From Saururus chinensis (Eukaryota; Streptophyta; Magnoliopsida; Piperales; Saururaceae), in the NCBI GenBank assembly GCA_035235625.1, contig CP141145.1:39474668-39538667 (forward strand): a DNA stretch of 64,000 nucleotides. The letters run 5' to 3'. The first letter of the stretch is position 1, and every line of letters starts with the position of its first letter. This document shows positions 23,701 through 36,726 of the stretch, in pieces. The notes under the pieces are model-generated. The model saw nothing but the letters and a program-made list of their open reading frames with translations, was not told where the DNA came from and did not search any database. A program made the translations under genes and the position numbers.

Positions 23701-24619
23701 GTCTGGCTCTGGGCATATTAAAATACCCACAAAAGTACCCTCCACCCCCGCCAGGATTAAAAAAACAAAAAAACGAACCTTCCTAATTGTGACCAACTAC
23801 CGGGTGCTTACGGATGAGGCTTTGACGCCAACGCCAGATTGCCAGTGCCAAGGCCAACGGCCGGGTCTGCGCTTTGCGAGTTGCCCAGAAACTAAATATA
23901 TGTAATCCGTAGCGTATATGATGATGATGGGTTAGGGAAAATGACATGCAGCCTTTTCGGCATATACTGCCATTTATGCTCCCAGCCCCGGCCGGTGACC
24001 CTGCATCACATGTGCCACATGGGAGCTCGCCCGTTTAACCAATTACTAACCGCAGCTCACACTCTTGGCCGGCCCCCAATTTTGTGTGACACGCAACAGC
24101 TACCTTACATTCAAGTGGGCTCGGATCTAGCATGTGAATGCAGGTGACCCGTTCAGCCCTCTCCCCACTGCTGCCGAGATGAGATGAGCTGCCCCACGGG
24201 GGGACCACTCCGGTGGTGGATTCGGTTACGAAAATTTCATCCATTTCATCAATACCTGCCCTGCTCTTGTATAAAATAAAGTACCATTTGAAGAAATTGG
24301 TTGGAGTGGCATTTTGGTAATTCTGATGGTTCTCTGGGGACAGATTTGGGTTTGAGTGGACTTCACTGTGAGGCGTGGGTGCGTGGCCGCTTTCCGCAAT
24401 AGACGGAGCACGGGGGACGTCGTTAAGAGGCACAACACACGTCCGAGCTCCCCGTTAGTAACGGCCGTCCACCCGAGTCTGCAGCGGTCCGACCCGCTTA
24501 ATTTCTGATGGCCGCTGCCTATCTGCGCGCTCTCCTGTTTGTCGGAGCCCGGGAGGCGGGTCCGCTGTAAATTCTGATGTCTCTTATTACCGCCGTTATC
24601 CACAACCCCCTAGCTTTTC
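20747..24619. other. Intergenic, no supported gene
   Basis: Short frames without domains. A ten-A run at 22846-22855 follows AT-rich sequence but no retroposon could be bounded. GC content rises from about 23380 towards the Mei2-like gene. Confidence 0.5.
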
Positions 24620-25988
24620 GGCTATTTCCCTTCCCACCCCGCCATCAAAATCCCGTCTTCTCCGAGATCCTCTTCCTTCCACCTCCACCTCCACCTCCAC
24701 CTCCTCCTCCTCCTCCCACCATACTTGTTCCTTGTGTCCGAGCGAGCGAGGGGCCGGAAATTCTCAGCGGTTTCCCGACCCTCGCACTTGCTCTTCTTCG
24801 CCGAGGGGTTCTTCGAGAAGTTCCATGAATTCCGGCGACGAGAGAGCTTTTGCGTTTCCCCGCCGAGTAATTGTTAAATTGCTGATATAAAAAATATTAT
24901 CTTTCTTCCCTGGTCTGCATGTTTCTTGCAATGCAGGGAAAAAAGGTATCGCTTTGGAGGTTCTTACACGGCACAGATGCCGAGATCCCTTCTTCGGTTT
25001 TCATTCTCCTTGCCTTTAGCCGTAATCCATTCTGCCCCCGCTCATAGGGGTTAAATGCGCGCCTCTCCGGCCTCCCTCGCGCTCCTCTTCTCTGTAGTTC
25101 GCCTGCGACTCGGACAATTTGAAGAGGGACCTGGATGGTTAGCGCGATCGGTGAGATGTGTTTGCTTTAGTGTTTTTATGGTACCGTTTTTTTTTCGAAC
25201 TTCTGTTTGTCTCGTTTTCATCCGTAAATTGGAGGTTCGTTTGTTACATACCATTGTGTCTGTTGTTTCATCTGGTGATCGCTTCGTTTTTGGAGCAATT
25301 CGAGTACAGTGCGGGTTTCAGCTGATCTGTAATGATTTTTTTATTTTGCGTGGTGGTCAGTCTAATTGAGGGGCGTTGCCTGCCGCTTTTCTTAATTTCT
25401 TAATTTTTTTTAGATCGTTGTTTTCTTTGAGGCTTCATTTTTCATTTTGCGTTTTGTTTTCCAACTGGGTGATTTTTTTCTTTCCTTGGTGCATTTTTTG
25501 GAGCTTGGTTTCTAAATTGCAATTTGCTACTCTTTTCGTGTCGTGATCCCGTTTATGTACTTGTTGTTCATCGTGCTTTGTTATACATATATGAAATGTT
25601 TTTTTCTTCATTATTATTTACTTTACTCACGCGGTGCATGACGGAAGATAATTGCTGCGATTATCCATTTTTCAGATATTTCATGTGCACAGTTTTTTCT
25701 TTTACGTTTAATTTTTCTATAAAAATACAAGATGTTAATCTCCGTTTAATTTTTGATGCGATTTAAGCTTATAATTCTTTTTTTTTCTAATATGCAAACA
25801 TAATTTGAGGAACTTTTTAATTGTGATTAGCTGCAGCAGCTTCTTTTCGTCCAGCTGCTCGGTGCCCGAAATTTAAGCGATACTGATGACAGTCTGATGA
25901 ACGATTTTCCTGCAGGTAGTGGGAAGATGAACATTTTCAGCGTCTAAACTTAGTCTTTTTTTGTCTCTGAGATCCGAGTGCTATCAGG
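24620..25988 (+). promoter_or_regulatory. Probable promoter and 5' leader of the Mei2-like gene
   Basis: A pyrimidine-rich segment with (CCACCT)n/(CCT)n at about 24676-24718 looks like a plant leader. A possible leader donor (GATCG|GTGAGAT) lies at 25150/25151, and a good acceptor (TTTTCCTGCAG) ends at 25915. So the last leader exon would run from 25916 to the start codon at 25989, behind a leader intron. The transcription start is not known, and no TATA box was convincing. Confidence 0.5.
25927..25947 (+). CDS. Upstream open reading frame of six codons in the leader
   Basis: An ATG followed by five codons and TAA (peptide MNIFSV) lies in the inferred last leader exon, 41 bases before the main start. 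It could dampen translation of the Mei2-like protein. Whether it is translated cannot be seen from sequence. Confidence 0.35.
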   Translation: MNIFSV

Positions 25989-28900
25989 ATGCCATCTGAA
26001 GAGACGCATCAGAGAGGTTTGTCCTCAGTGTACAGCCCATCATCTTTTTTCTCGGAGGATCTTTGCTCTCCCGCCGAGGTAACGCTTAGAATTTGAATTA
26101 GAGCTTCCTTCTAAGCTTTTTCCAGCATTATTAAGTATCTACGTGAATTGATTTAGGAATGAGCTCGTAATGTTTTGATGTCTGATCTTTTGACTGGGTC
26201 TTCATTATTATTATTTCCCAATTTTATCATTCATATAGTAAATTTGCAGGCTTACGTTTGAAGTTTCGCCTGGATATTTATTCAAAATCATGCACAGAAT
26301 AATTTTAACATTTGCATGTCTTACCATTTTAGGGTATTTTTTTTCCTCAATGAGTTGTGAACTGTGAGAATATAATATACATTTTTAAATGTAACGTATG
26401 AATTTATTTTGCTACAGTGTAAAAATTTAAAATATTTTTGAGATTATAGCATTTTATTTTTTGATAATTGGTTAAATATACATTCTGACGTTCCCTGTTG
26501 GATGAGCAGCTAGGTTTTTTATATTTAGCCGTGAATTTTATTAGTTTCTAAGTTTCATCATTCCCTCATTATCTTTGTCTGCCAGTCCTTACTCCTAGTT
26601 CAATAGATTTTTTTTTCTAAAAGGGCCCTAATTCTGTTAACTCAAGTAAGATGTTTAGGTTTATTTAAACTGATTATGTCTGGCCAGTCACAAACACCGT
26701 TGCTTATAGCATTTTTTTAGAAATTGCCACAACTTTCATTTTTCTTTGTCTTTGCTCTCTCTCTCTTTTTGTTTTTTTGAAAAAATAAGTATTGATTTTA
26801 GCTATATGCAGGCCTGGCTATTTACCTTTCTTGTGCTTTTATTTTGGGTGGAACTTTGCAATGGTGGTATGTTTGTGGATATTCTGAGCTTCAAGTCTGC
26901 ATGTCTAAAATTTATGGAGCCTGTTATGATATCCGATATGAATGACAATTGCAATAGAAGAGTCATTAATGAAGTTGTCTTACCCAAAAATGGTTGTTTT
27001 TGGCAATAGAAGAGTCTGCATGTCTAAAATTTAAGAGTCTGCCTACTTTTTTAATGTCATTGCCATATGCTGTTTCTAGCCTTACGACACTTTTTTAATT
27101 TCCTAATGTTGGTCGCTGATTAAGGACAATAATTTAGTTTATCCTTCTGTTCCTTCCATGGGTCCCAACATTCTTTTCTTACCCGCACTCTTTGAAACAA
27201 TTAAGTGTGGCAGTTTGCATTTTCAGAAACCAATAAATGCATGAATGTTTGAGAAATAGATGTTGGCGCTATTGAGCGCCTTTATGCTTTTTGTGGTTGA
27301 GCGCAAACATTGTTGTAGTAAATTTTCCATAAAAAGCAACAGTAGACTGCACAAGTTGTATTCATTAATTAATTTTACAGTGGTCACTTGGATTTTCCAT
27401 ACTTATGGTTGGATTTTTAAAGATTAAATCATTTTTTGCCTTTTATTTGTATAGTTTGATTATGATTGATTTGTATAGTTTGAATTATTTGTTCGAAAAA
27501 TATATTCTTTGGATCTTCCTTGCCCTATTCAATCATCAGATTTTCTCATATGATTAAGTAATTTATTTCCTGAGTTTACTGATACATCCAAATTTTCTTT
27601 CTCAGAGACAAGTTGGATTTTGGAAGCGAGAAATGAGTCCAGGTCACCGTGGTTAGTAATAGTTTTGGGCTCTTTCAGGCTCTTTATATAAAATTATAAA
27701 TTTGTATTGCTCAGACATTGATAAAAACATTTGCTCTATCTTGTGCTGAGAAGGGGGTCATTTTGAGGTGATCCTCGTAAGTAGTGGCTGAGTGGTATGA
27801 TCTGCAATTTTTTTTACAAGAAAATTCAAAATTTGGTAAGAAATTTCAAATAAAGATTTGAGAAATAAAATCATAAAAAAATAGGTAATTGAAGGTTTAC
27901 CTCAACAGTCAAGGCTTAATTGAAGAAAATGGTTTGCACCTGCAACTGCAATGGCTGTATGCAGAAACAGTGACAAATTCTCCTAGTGACATGTTGAATA
28001 TTAGGATCTTAATTATGATTATTAAAGAAAAAATCACAGTTGGTGGCCTTCCTTTTGCCTGCTTTTTCCAGGTATGTGTATTGAGAGACAAAAACAAAGG
28101 AAATTGCCTATTTCATTAAAACTTATCAATTTCCAATAAAAATGGATGGTTATGTATGTCCCTCCCTAAATTGATTCCCGGATACATTGGATGGTATGGA
28201 GCCAGGAGGGGTTAAGTTGGGGCAATTGCCCCCCACCAAATGTTTCAGAAACAGCATAAATTTATGCAATTTGGAGGCAGCTCTCTAAATACATATAAAG
28301 GGACTGACCCCAGTGCCCCCTGACCTCTGGGAAACTGGGGGAGGAATAGCTAGAAACTTCACCCCCAGTAGTTGGGATATATGGCAAAGTCCATGTAGAT
28401 ACTGCCTTTATTACTGATTCTGCTTGTAGTTTAAATATTTAACCTGAAAAGTCATGATGCAAGCAGAATGTTACATCTTGGTAGCATGCAACATAAACCT
28501 AAGCTATTTGTTTTGAGAGTATCTTTTGACATCTATATTCATATTTGTCAATTGTGATGCCTTTTTATTGACTGTGTTAATGAATTTGGTGAGCAATTGG
28601 AAAACTTAGAGGCGAAAGCATTTATATATTTTCCCATCTAATTAAACTCAATGAAAGGGAAAATGTGCGAAGATTTTTTCGTCTAGTGTTAATATGAAAC
28701 CACATTATACCTGTTTCAATTGAAATTTGTTAACCAATAAAAGTTGATCATCTAGAGTTTGTCATTTGAATGGCATTACTCTCTTCTGTTTTCCTTTATG
28801 TTGTTTTTATGAGTCATTTGAATTGGTTGTTTTAATTACATATGGTCTACATAATCCGTTGTAGGTGGCAGGAACAGGGCCATCAGTGTTTGAGATACTA

Positions 28901-31900
28901 TACCATGCAATCTATATGTGTAAGATGGCATGCAATCTAGGGGATATGTGATCTTAAGTGAAATTTACGACTATAAACTATGTGTTCTTCCCATATTGGA
29001 GGGAACTTGATTTATTAAGTTCCTTAATCATAAACAGAATCACCACTGTGATCATGCCATTTAATAACCAGATTATGGGCATTAAGTGAAGTATTGTTTG
29101 TTGATCACTGGTATATCGTGAATTTTTATTTTTTAAATCTTGCTCATTAACTCGTTCAATTCTCTTCTACAAGTCATGAAATTTTAAATTTCAGTTTGTA
29201 TTACTTGGACACTCAAAGATCCATTCTGTGCCAAAACTTTAAAGGGCTTTTATGCATTTCACACACAGAGGAAATACTTTAGCATTATAATTAGCAGGTA
29301 AGTTATGGTCACATTTTCTAAGAGTGGGTCCTGGGTCCTACAGGATTTCTTTTGAGGTGGTCACGTGGGAAACCAGTGGAGGACATTCATGATAGTGGGT
29401 TGCCAAATTTGATTCATGCGCATTCATGGATGCTATGAATTTTAAAAGCCATTGACATGGGGCCAAACCTCCACAAATTGAGATTAAAAGGGGTAATGCA
29501 TCAGACTGGGTAGCTTAGCTGTATAGATTTTGAAAAGTGTTCCCCGCTGAAATGAGAGGTAGGAGAGGGATGAAGGTGTGATGGTGGCAAGTTACATATG
29601 CCATAATATTGGCCCAATATTGGTTTAACTCCCATTGGATGCACTTGGAAGTTCACAACTCGATATTATCTTCCCTAGTTAGATACTTATGAAGCATTAA
29701 GGTTTTGGAAATAGAGTCACAGGAATTAGATGGGTGTAAGACCGGGAGTAACTGGTAAGCCAGTTGAAATCGAGTCCTGGGAAACCTATACTAGTCCCTG
29801 GCCAGAGGACTAAGGGCGAGTGTCTACATTGTTGAGGCTTAATTAGGAAACAATATTAAAAATATCCTTTAATTGAAAAAACTTTCTTCTTATATTTGAT
29901 TTGATATAAGTTTTTTATTTATTAACTTTTTTCTTTGAAAGTATCTGTTGACGATTTTGATGATAGAATATGTTAGACTAATCTTTCGTTGCATACAATG
30001 AAGTTATGTAATCATAATAGTTATCATAGCTAATAAGGTATTTTTCTTATTCATTAGGAGCAGGAACAGAAGGAATATTATTGATGTCACGAAATAAATC
30101 TAATTCCTCTTTGATGCTGGAAAAGTATCATTTAGGCGGCTCACGTTCTCTGGAGCATTCAGAGGTTGGTCAGTCTTGTCTTGTTGAAAATCAGAATGCA
30201 AATCTTAATCGGGAACAAGATCTGGGTTCAGCGAGGACTTCCAGCCTAATGATGAATTCACAATCAGTCATGGACCAGGTTTCAGGATCACAGTCTACTG
30301 TGGTTGTGCAGCCTTCTTCCATCATTTTTGATGGAAATAAGATTGACTATAATGGGGTGCACTATGAGAAAAGCCTTTTCTCTAGCTCTTTGTCTGAAGT
30401 GTTTGCAAGAAAGTGTAAGTGGAAACTATTTTTTCCTTTTGACATATATATACATGTACGCGCATGCACACACACTTTTTTGTTTTTTTCTCTGTCTGAA
30501 GCGCTTCTAATATGTGATGATGCAGTGAGATTATCATCAAATGATGTTCTGTTTCGTCAGCCTGTGGAAAGATTTCCCTCCCGCGGTGAAGATAATGAGC
30601 CTTTAGAATCCCTGGAAGAAATTGAGGCCCAAACCATAGGGAACCTTCTGCCTGATGATGATGATTTACTTGCTGGTGTTGTTGATGAGCTGGATTATGT
30701 TGCTCAACCTTGCAATGGGGACGATGCTGAGGAATTTGATCTGTTCAGTAGTGGAGGAGGTCTGGAACTTGAGATGGATGATGTTTTAAGTGCCTGTGGA
30801 GGTAACAACACTTCAGATTTTCTTGCTGCTATATCCAATGGTCAGCAGGGCGGTCCAAATAGCCCTTTTGCTGGAGAACACCCCTACGGTGAACACCCTT
30901 CGAGGACACTTTTCGTGAGAAACATAAATAGCAATGTAGAAGATTCTGAGCTGAAGGCTTTATTCGAGGTTAAATATTATTAATTGTTAAAGATTCAGAT
31001 TTTTTTCCTCATGTAAGTTTTAGTGAATTGAGAAAATATAAGACATGCGGTGTTTTGTTCTATGTTTCAGCAATATGGGGATATTCGTGCTCTCTACACA
31101 GCCTGCAAACATCGTGGTTTTGTTATGATATCTTACTATGATATTAGAGCAGCTCGAAATGCCATGAGAGCTCTTCAAAACAAACCACTGAGGCGTAGGA
31201 AGCTTGATATACACTTTTCAATTCCCAAGGTGCACCTCTCTTTCACTTCTTGTTCATTTGTTGTAAGTATTCTTTGCTCATTTGTGACAGACATCTTAAG
31301 TGTGAGATATTCATTACAGGATAACCCTTCCGAGAAAGATATCAACCAGGGTACACTTGTTGTATTCAATCTTGATTCTTCTGTTTCAAATGATGACCTT
31401 CGCCAGATTTTTGGTGTTTATGGAGAAATTAAAGAGGTGAGTTGGTCAGCCTTTGATATACACTACAATTCATCTTTTTAATGAAAACCACGCACATTTC
31501 TAATTTTTGTTTCCTAATGCACAGATCCGTGAAACTCCACACAAGCGTCATCATAAATTCATTGAATTTTATGACGTCCGGGCTGCTGAAGCTGCACTCC
31601 GTGCTTTGAACAAGAGTGATATTGCAGGGAAGCGAATAAAGCTGGAACCTAGCCGCCCGGGTGGTGCTAGACGGTGGTAGTATCCAAGCAGAGCTCTCTC
31701 TCTCTCTCCCCCCTTGCCTTTCCCGTCACCGACCCACACAAAAAGTGCACATGGTTTTGAGATGTCATTTCTTAACCTCTTAAAAAATTTAGTCTGAGTG
31801 CCTAATGAAGCAATATATTATGTATCACATTAAAACACTACATTTTATTGAATAAGATTGCTGTATGGATCTTCTTTTCAGCAGCTTAATGCAAACCTTT

Positions 31901-34157
31901 TCTGTGGAGTTAGAGCAAGAGCAAACGAGTGGCACTCAGCAGCTAGGGTCTCCTGAAAACTCATTGTCAGGATGTTATGGTATGGGCATACAGTGTTGGT
32001 ACTGGGCAAATAAGGAAACTTCGAATAACATTTTATTATATTATTAACACTTATATAACATTTTCTCTTTCAGGGCCAGCCTCGCTTGGTGCATTGACAT
32101 CCACCTGCCTTGATGATGGACCTGTCCAGGGCCTGCATTCGACCACAAGGGGACCTCTGAGCCCACTTATTGAAAATGGTTTTCTTGGTCTCTCTCACGG
32201 TGTTCCTCATAGTTTGCCTTCTTTAAATAGAGTGTCTTCAATTGGTAGTCAGCCTGGCATCACGGAGACAAGTCCTTCTCCAGGACAAATAAATTTTGGC
32301 TTTCAAAGCATGTCTAGTTTTCATCCTCATTCCCTACCTGACTATACTGATACTCTATCCAATGGTGGTATCAACTATAACTCTCCTAGCACCATGGCGT
32401 CCAGCATTAGTGCCCTGGCTGCAGAGGCAATACATAATCGTCAGATACATAGAGTAGGCTCTTCCGTACTAAATCAGCATTCCTTTGACCTCAGTGAAGG
32501 GGGTAAGTTCACAACTGTTAATGGAGTTGTTAACTTTATATTAGGGTTGCAGAAAATATCACGTGCAGTTTTTAATCTTTTGAACTTCATTTTTCTCCCT
32601 TTTTTGGCAGCTCTCGGTACTTCAGCGAATGGTAGCTGCCCTCTTCATGGACGGCAGTACATATGGGGTAACACTAACACCTACCACCCTCATCCTCTAG
32701 GTCCCATGATGTGGCCAAATTCCTCGTCATTTGTGAATGGTGTTCATACTCATGCTCCCCATCAGCTTCATGGGCTTCATGGTACACCCTCTCATATGAT
32801 CAATACAGTTTTGCCTTTGCCTCAACATCAACATCATGTTGGGTCTGCTCCTGCTATTAATCCCTCCACATGGGATCGGAGGCAAGGTTATGTTGCAGAT
32901 ACCGAGGCATCTGTGTTTCACCCTGGTTCGCTAGGAAGTATGGGCTTCTCTGGAAACAGTGCCCTTCACCCGCTGGAACTTGCTTCCCATAGCATGTTTC
33001 CTCATATTGCTGGGAACGGTTTGGACCATCCTCCCATTTCCTCTCCAACAATTGGGATCCCGTCCCCTCAGCAAAGGGCCCACATGTTTACTGGAAGAAG
33101 TCACCTTATTCCTCCTATGCCTAATTCATTTGATGGCAGATCTGAGCGGCTTAGAAGCAGGAGAGGTGATGCAAACACTATGCAGATTGACAATAAGAAA
33201 CAGTATGAACTTGATCTTGAGCGAATCATTCGTGGGGAGGACAACCGAACTACACTCATGATAAAGAACATTCCTAACAAGTATTTGCTCACATCCACTT
33301 TACATTTTGTCTCAATGTTTATGGTGTTTTTATATTTATTTATGTCCACACTATTTTTGGCAGGTACACTTCAAAGATGCTTTTGGCTGCAATTGATGAA
33401 CATCATCGAGGAACTTATGATTTTATCTATTTGCCTATTGACTTTAAGGCAAGAATTTCTGTCGTATCCTGTGCTGAATTATGAGATTGATTACAGCTTA
33501 TACTTATTTGAATATTTTATTAATTGGTTACTGACTTGAGTATTGGTTTGCAGAATAAATGCAATGTGGGATATGCCTTTATCAACCTGATAGATGCGAT
33601 GCATATTATTCCATTCTATGAGGTTATCTTTATTTGTATAGCCATTTTCAAGATGAAATTTTTTTTATGCTACTTAGTGTATTATTATGGAAAATAGCTA
33701 CATCTTAAACAAGAAATTGTTTTCAGGCTTTTAACGGGAAAAAATGGGAGAAATTTAATAGCGAAAAGGTGGCATCACTGGCTTATGCTCGTATTCAGGG
33801 TAAATCTGCTCTGATAGCACATTTCCAAAATTCAAGCTTGATGAATGAGGACAAGCGTTGCCGTCCTATTTTGTTTCACTCTGATGGTCCGAATGCTGGT
33901 GATCAGGTATGCAGTACTGCTAGACGGCCGTTAATTACCTTTTATGATTTTCCATATCGAGATTGTATCTAAATTTGCTCTATATATGCAAGGAGCCTTT
34001 CCCAATGGGGGCCAACATTCGATCGCGACCTGGAAAATTGAGGACCAGTGGCAATGAGGAAACCCATCAAGGAAGCCCGCCAATCTCTGGAAATGGTGAA
34101 GAACCTTCTAATGGGACAGAATCGTCCTCGGGTTCCTCCTCCAAAGATATGGAATGA
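25989..34157 (+). CDS. AML: Mei2-like RNA-binding protein, AML class
   Basis: Fourteen coding exons were read by eye: 25989-26078, 27606-27651, 30058-30414, 30526-30968, 31071-31229, 31320-31436, 31525-31673, 31882-31979, 32074-32502, 32611-33280, 33364-33448, 33554-33622, 33727-33906, 33993-34157. They give 1018 residues with every phase closing. The N-terminus has SSFFSEDL and RQVGFWK, as in plant Mei2-like proteins. RRM1 is about residues 292-362 (TLFVRNI, GFVMISY), RRM2 about 376-447 (TLVVFNLD, KFIEFYD), and the Mei2-specific RRM3 about 843-940 (TTLMIKNIPNKY, NVGYAFIN, KCRPI-like KRCRPI). In the family these proteins bind RNA and act in meiosis and in meristem or embryo growth. One intron (33449-33553) is GC-AG and exon 8 has a NAGNAG acceptor. 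Introns 1 and 2 are long (1.5 and 2.4 kb). It looks intact. The gene number within the AML/OML family is not assigned. Confidence 0.95.
33449..33553 (+). other. GC-AG intron of the Mei2-like gene
   Basis: Exon 11 must end at AAG (33446-33448) and exon 12 begin at AATAAATGC (33554) to give the conserved DFKNKCNVGYAF of RRM3. The intron then starts GCAAGA and ends TTTGCAG. AAG|GCAAG fits the usual context of GC donors, and no GT nearby keeps the frame and the motif. Confidence 0.8.
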
Positions 34158-34700
34158 TTATAACTCACTTTTCTTGGAGACACTGACCTTAAAAATATGA
34201 AAGCCAGTGATAACTGGAGCATAAGAAAGTTCTTGTTCTTTTGACAATTTTTTTAGTTTCTGTAACTTTTAGGGAGCATGTTGTAGCAAAACTGAAGAGG
34301 GTGGACAGAATCTTTTAGCTGCTTTTGTTTGGGAAGCCTTTTGATTTTGGGACCAAATGCGTAAAGGGAAAGCGGTAGCAGATGTCCGATACAGAATATG
34401 AAGATCAAAGAAAAAAAGGTGTACAGAAGGAGACGAGAGTCACAACATGGAGGGCCAGTTTTTTTGCGCTGCGGTTTGAAAGGGCTTCATGTATTTTCTA
34501 TTTTATTTTAAATTTTTGTTTTTCATATTCCCATTTGAGTCTGGGATCTTTTACTTTTTTGGCAATGAATTTTGGGGAAAATCGGTCGGTCGTTAATTAT
34601 TGATGCGAGTGATTGTCGACTGTGTTCATAGCTTTTTATAATATACCTGTGCTGTTGAGGAGACGTTTGACAGCTGAAACCGAAAGGAATACTAAATTTT
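34158..34700 (+). other. Probable 3' UTR of the Mei2-like gene and following DNA
   Basis: Starts after the TGA at 34155-34157. AT-rich without a long frame; no exact AATAAA was seen, so the polyadenylation site is not placed. Confidence 0.4.
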
Positions 34701-35493
34701 TATATGGACCCTTTATATAAAACTGGATGTATGCAATTCCTTTGTTATATGTTGCTACTTAACTTCTTGTAGGTGCAATCCTTAAAGATTTGTTACATAA
34801 AACGGTGTTATCTGTTCTGGTTTGTAGTAGGCTCGCATTCTTGCAGCACACTCAAGACAGACCTTTTGTGGGCCGGGCATGGGTTAACCACATGGGGCTT
34901 TTTTCAGCTTGCCTAGTGGCCTTAGCATTTTGATTTTTTGTAATGGGGAATAATTGTGTTTTTTAATGGCATTTATTTTTGGGTAAACGTATTTTAATGG
35001 TAAATAATCGCCTTCAACATAGTGAAAATTGCCTCGCAGCATGTTGTAGGAAGGTAGCATACAGCTCATTCCGGTTGGCTCTGTCAGTGAGAATATGTCA
35101 GCATAAACTGGTCTTATTTTTGTAGTGAGCATAAAACTTTTGATTAATTAGATACAACATATTCACGCCAGCCTAATTTAAAGCTCTATTTTACAAAAAT
35201 ATTTTATTTATATTAATAGCTTAATTTTTTTAATATAAGTGGTTGGGTACTTAAAACAAGTATCATAAGCTTATTTTTTCTTTCATAAATGTTCAATATT
35301 TAATAAAAAATATTATCTTTCTAAATATAACTATTAATATGAGATGAGGAAGTGTAAAGTTACAAGCCTACAATCCCTACTATGGAGGACCTAATCCCTA
35401 CTATGGAGGACCTCAAATGCCAATGTCTGGTAGTTGCTAAAAGGCCAACCTTTGATACAACACAACACCAATAGAAGTACGGACTCCAAAGCC
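34701..35493. other. Intergenic with a degraded Stowaway-like MITE
   Basis: At about 35183-35353, a left AAAGCTCTATTTTACAAAA and TATTAATAGC block faces an inverted CTATTAATATGAGATGAGGA on the right, the same family as the element at 17470. Nothing else was recognised. Confidence 0.45.
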
Positions 35494-35740
35494 ACTCGTT
35501 TGGAACACCCATTGTGGTAAAAAGCCTCTGCTAGATGCAACATGCAAGATCCACCATAGGGAGGGACAAGCGCAAGCAGAAACTCATTTGGAACACCCAT
35601 TGTGGTAAAAAAAAGCCTCTGCTAGATGCAACATGCAAGATCCACCATAGGCAGGGACAAGCGCAAGCAGAAACTCATTTGGAACACCCATTGTGGAGAA
35701 AAGCCTATGCTAGATGCAACATGCAAGTTCCACTATGACA
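35494..35740. repeat. Tandem repeat, about 88-91-bp unit, 2.7 copies
   Basis: Units start ACTCRTTTGGAACACCCATT at 35494, 35582 and 35673 and run through GATGCAACATGCAAGATCCA. The first two copies are nearly identical, and the third is partial and more diverged. Confidence 0.9.
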
Positions 35741-36726
35741 AGATGTTAAATAGCAAGCCCACCATAGTATAAAACGTTGGCCACATCTCCACTAGACCTC
35801 TACCTATAAGATCATATAGCTATTGGGGAAAACCAACAGGAGAAGGGGAAAAATAAATGTGCCACAATAATGTGCACACATGGTTAGCCATGTTAGTGTA
35901 ATTGGTTGGCTTGCTTTTTGTTTGGAGTATTAATATGTCCCCTTCCTATAAGATAGAGTTGGAGAGATTTACGGAGCATTTCGGGGTTGTTTGGCAAACT
36001 TTGGATCGGGCATGCCCGTACAACAACTTTGGTTACCACTTTAATAATATGCAAAAAAAATTTTATGCTATATAGAGGGGACTTGATGAACTGTAATGTA
36101 TAAGTTGGTATGATGCTTAGCTTTACAATTAGCTGCCACATAACACAACAAAGGCTAGTTGGGTTGCTAGTCATTATGTAATAGCCCCGTTGGCTGAGAG
36201 ATGGGGCTCTCCAACCTAAAGGCATATCATTTGGCCTAAACCCTTATTGGGAAAAATAACTTTTGCATGCACTTGTTTGAAACAAAGTATTCTAATATTC
36301 GAGTTGCTTAAGTTGGGTGTGTACATTGGAAGGCTGCATTCCCCTTCGGCTACCTCATTTGGGGAATGTTTTAGCACATCCACATGTTTACCTTGAGATA
36401 GGTTCATTATTTAGGTTTGTGGGCTAAACGTTTTCTTGAATGACACAAAGTCATGATCTTAACAAATAGGGTTGACTCGCTTAGCTATTTTGCCTTGTGA
36501 GTGTTATACATATGGTTGTTTCCAAGGCGGCTCTATAACAAGTGATCCAATCCTTCACCAAACATGCAAACACCAAAACAACAAACATACACTGCCACAA
36601 GTAAAAAAACCTATCTTTAAAAAAGCATAACTTGCCGCACGATGTTAAAAGAGGGGGAGGGGGTGCAGACATGAGAACTCTTCATCCATAAGATGGACGG
36701 GGGTTCTAGTGATAGAGGGGCTAGTG
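35741..36726. other. Intergenic, nothing recognised
   Basis: Only short frames, none with a domain. Confidence 0.5.

Noticed and set aside
31674-31680. In-frame stop just after RRM2 that would end the Mei2-like protein early
   Set aside because: It lies after a GT donor at 31674, and splicing to 31882 restores the expected Mei2-like sequence, so it is intronic.
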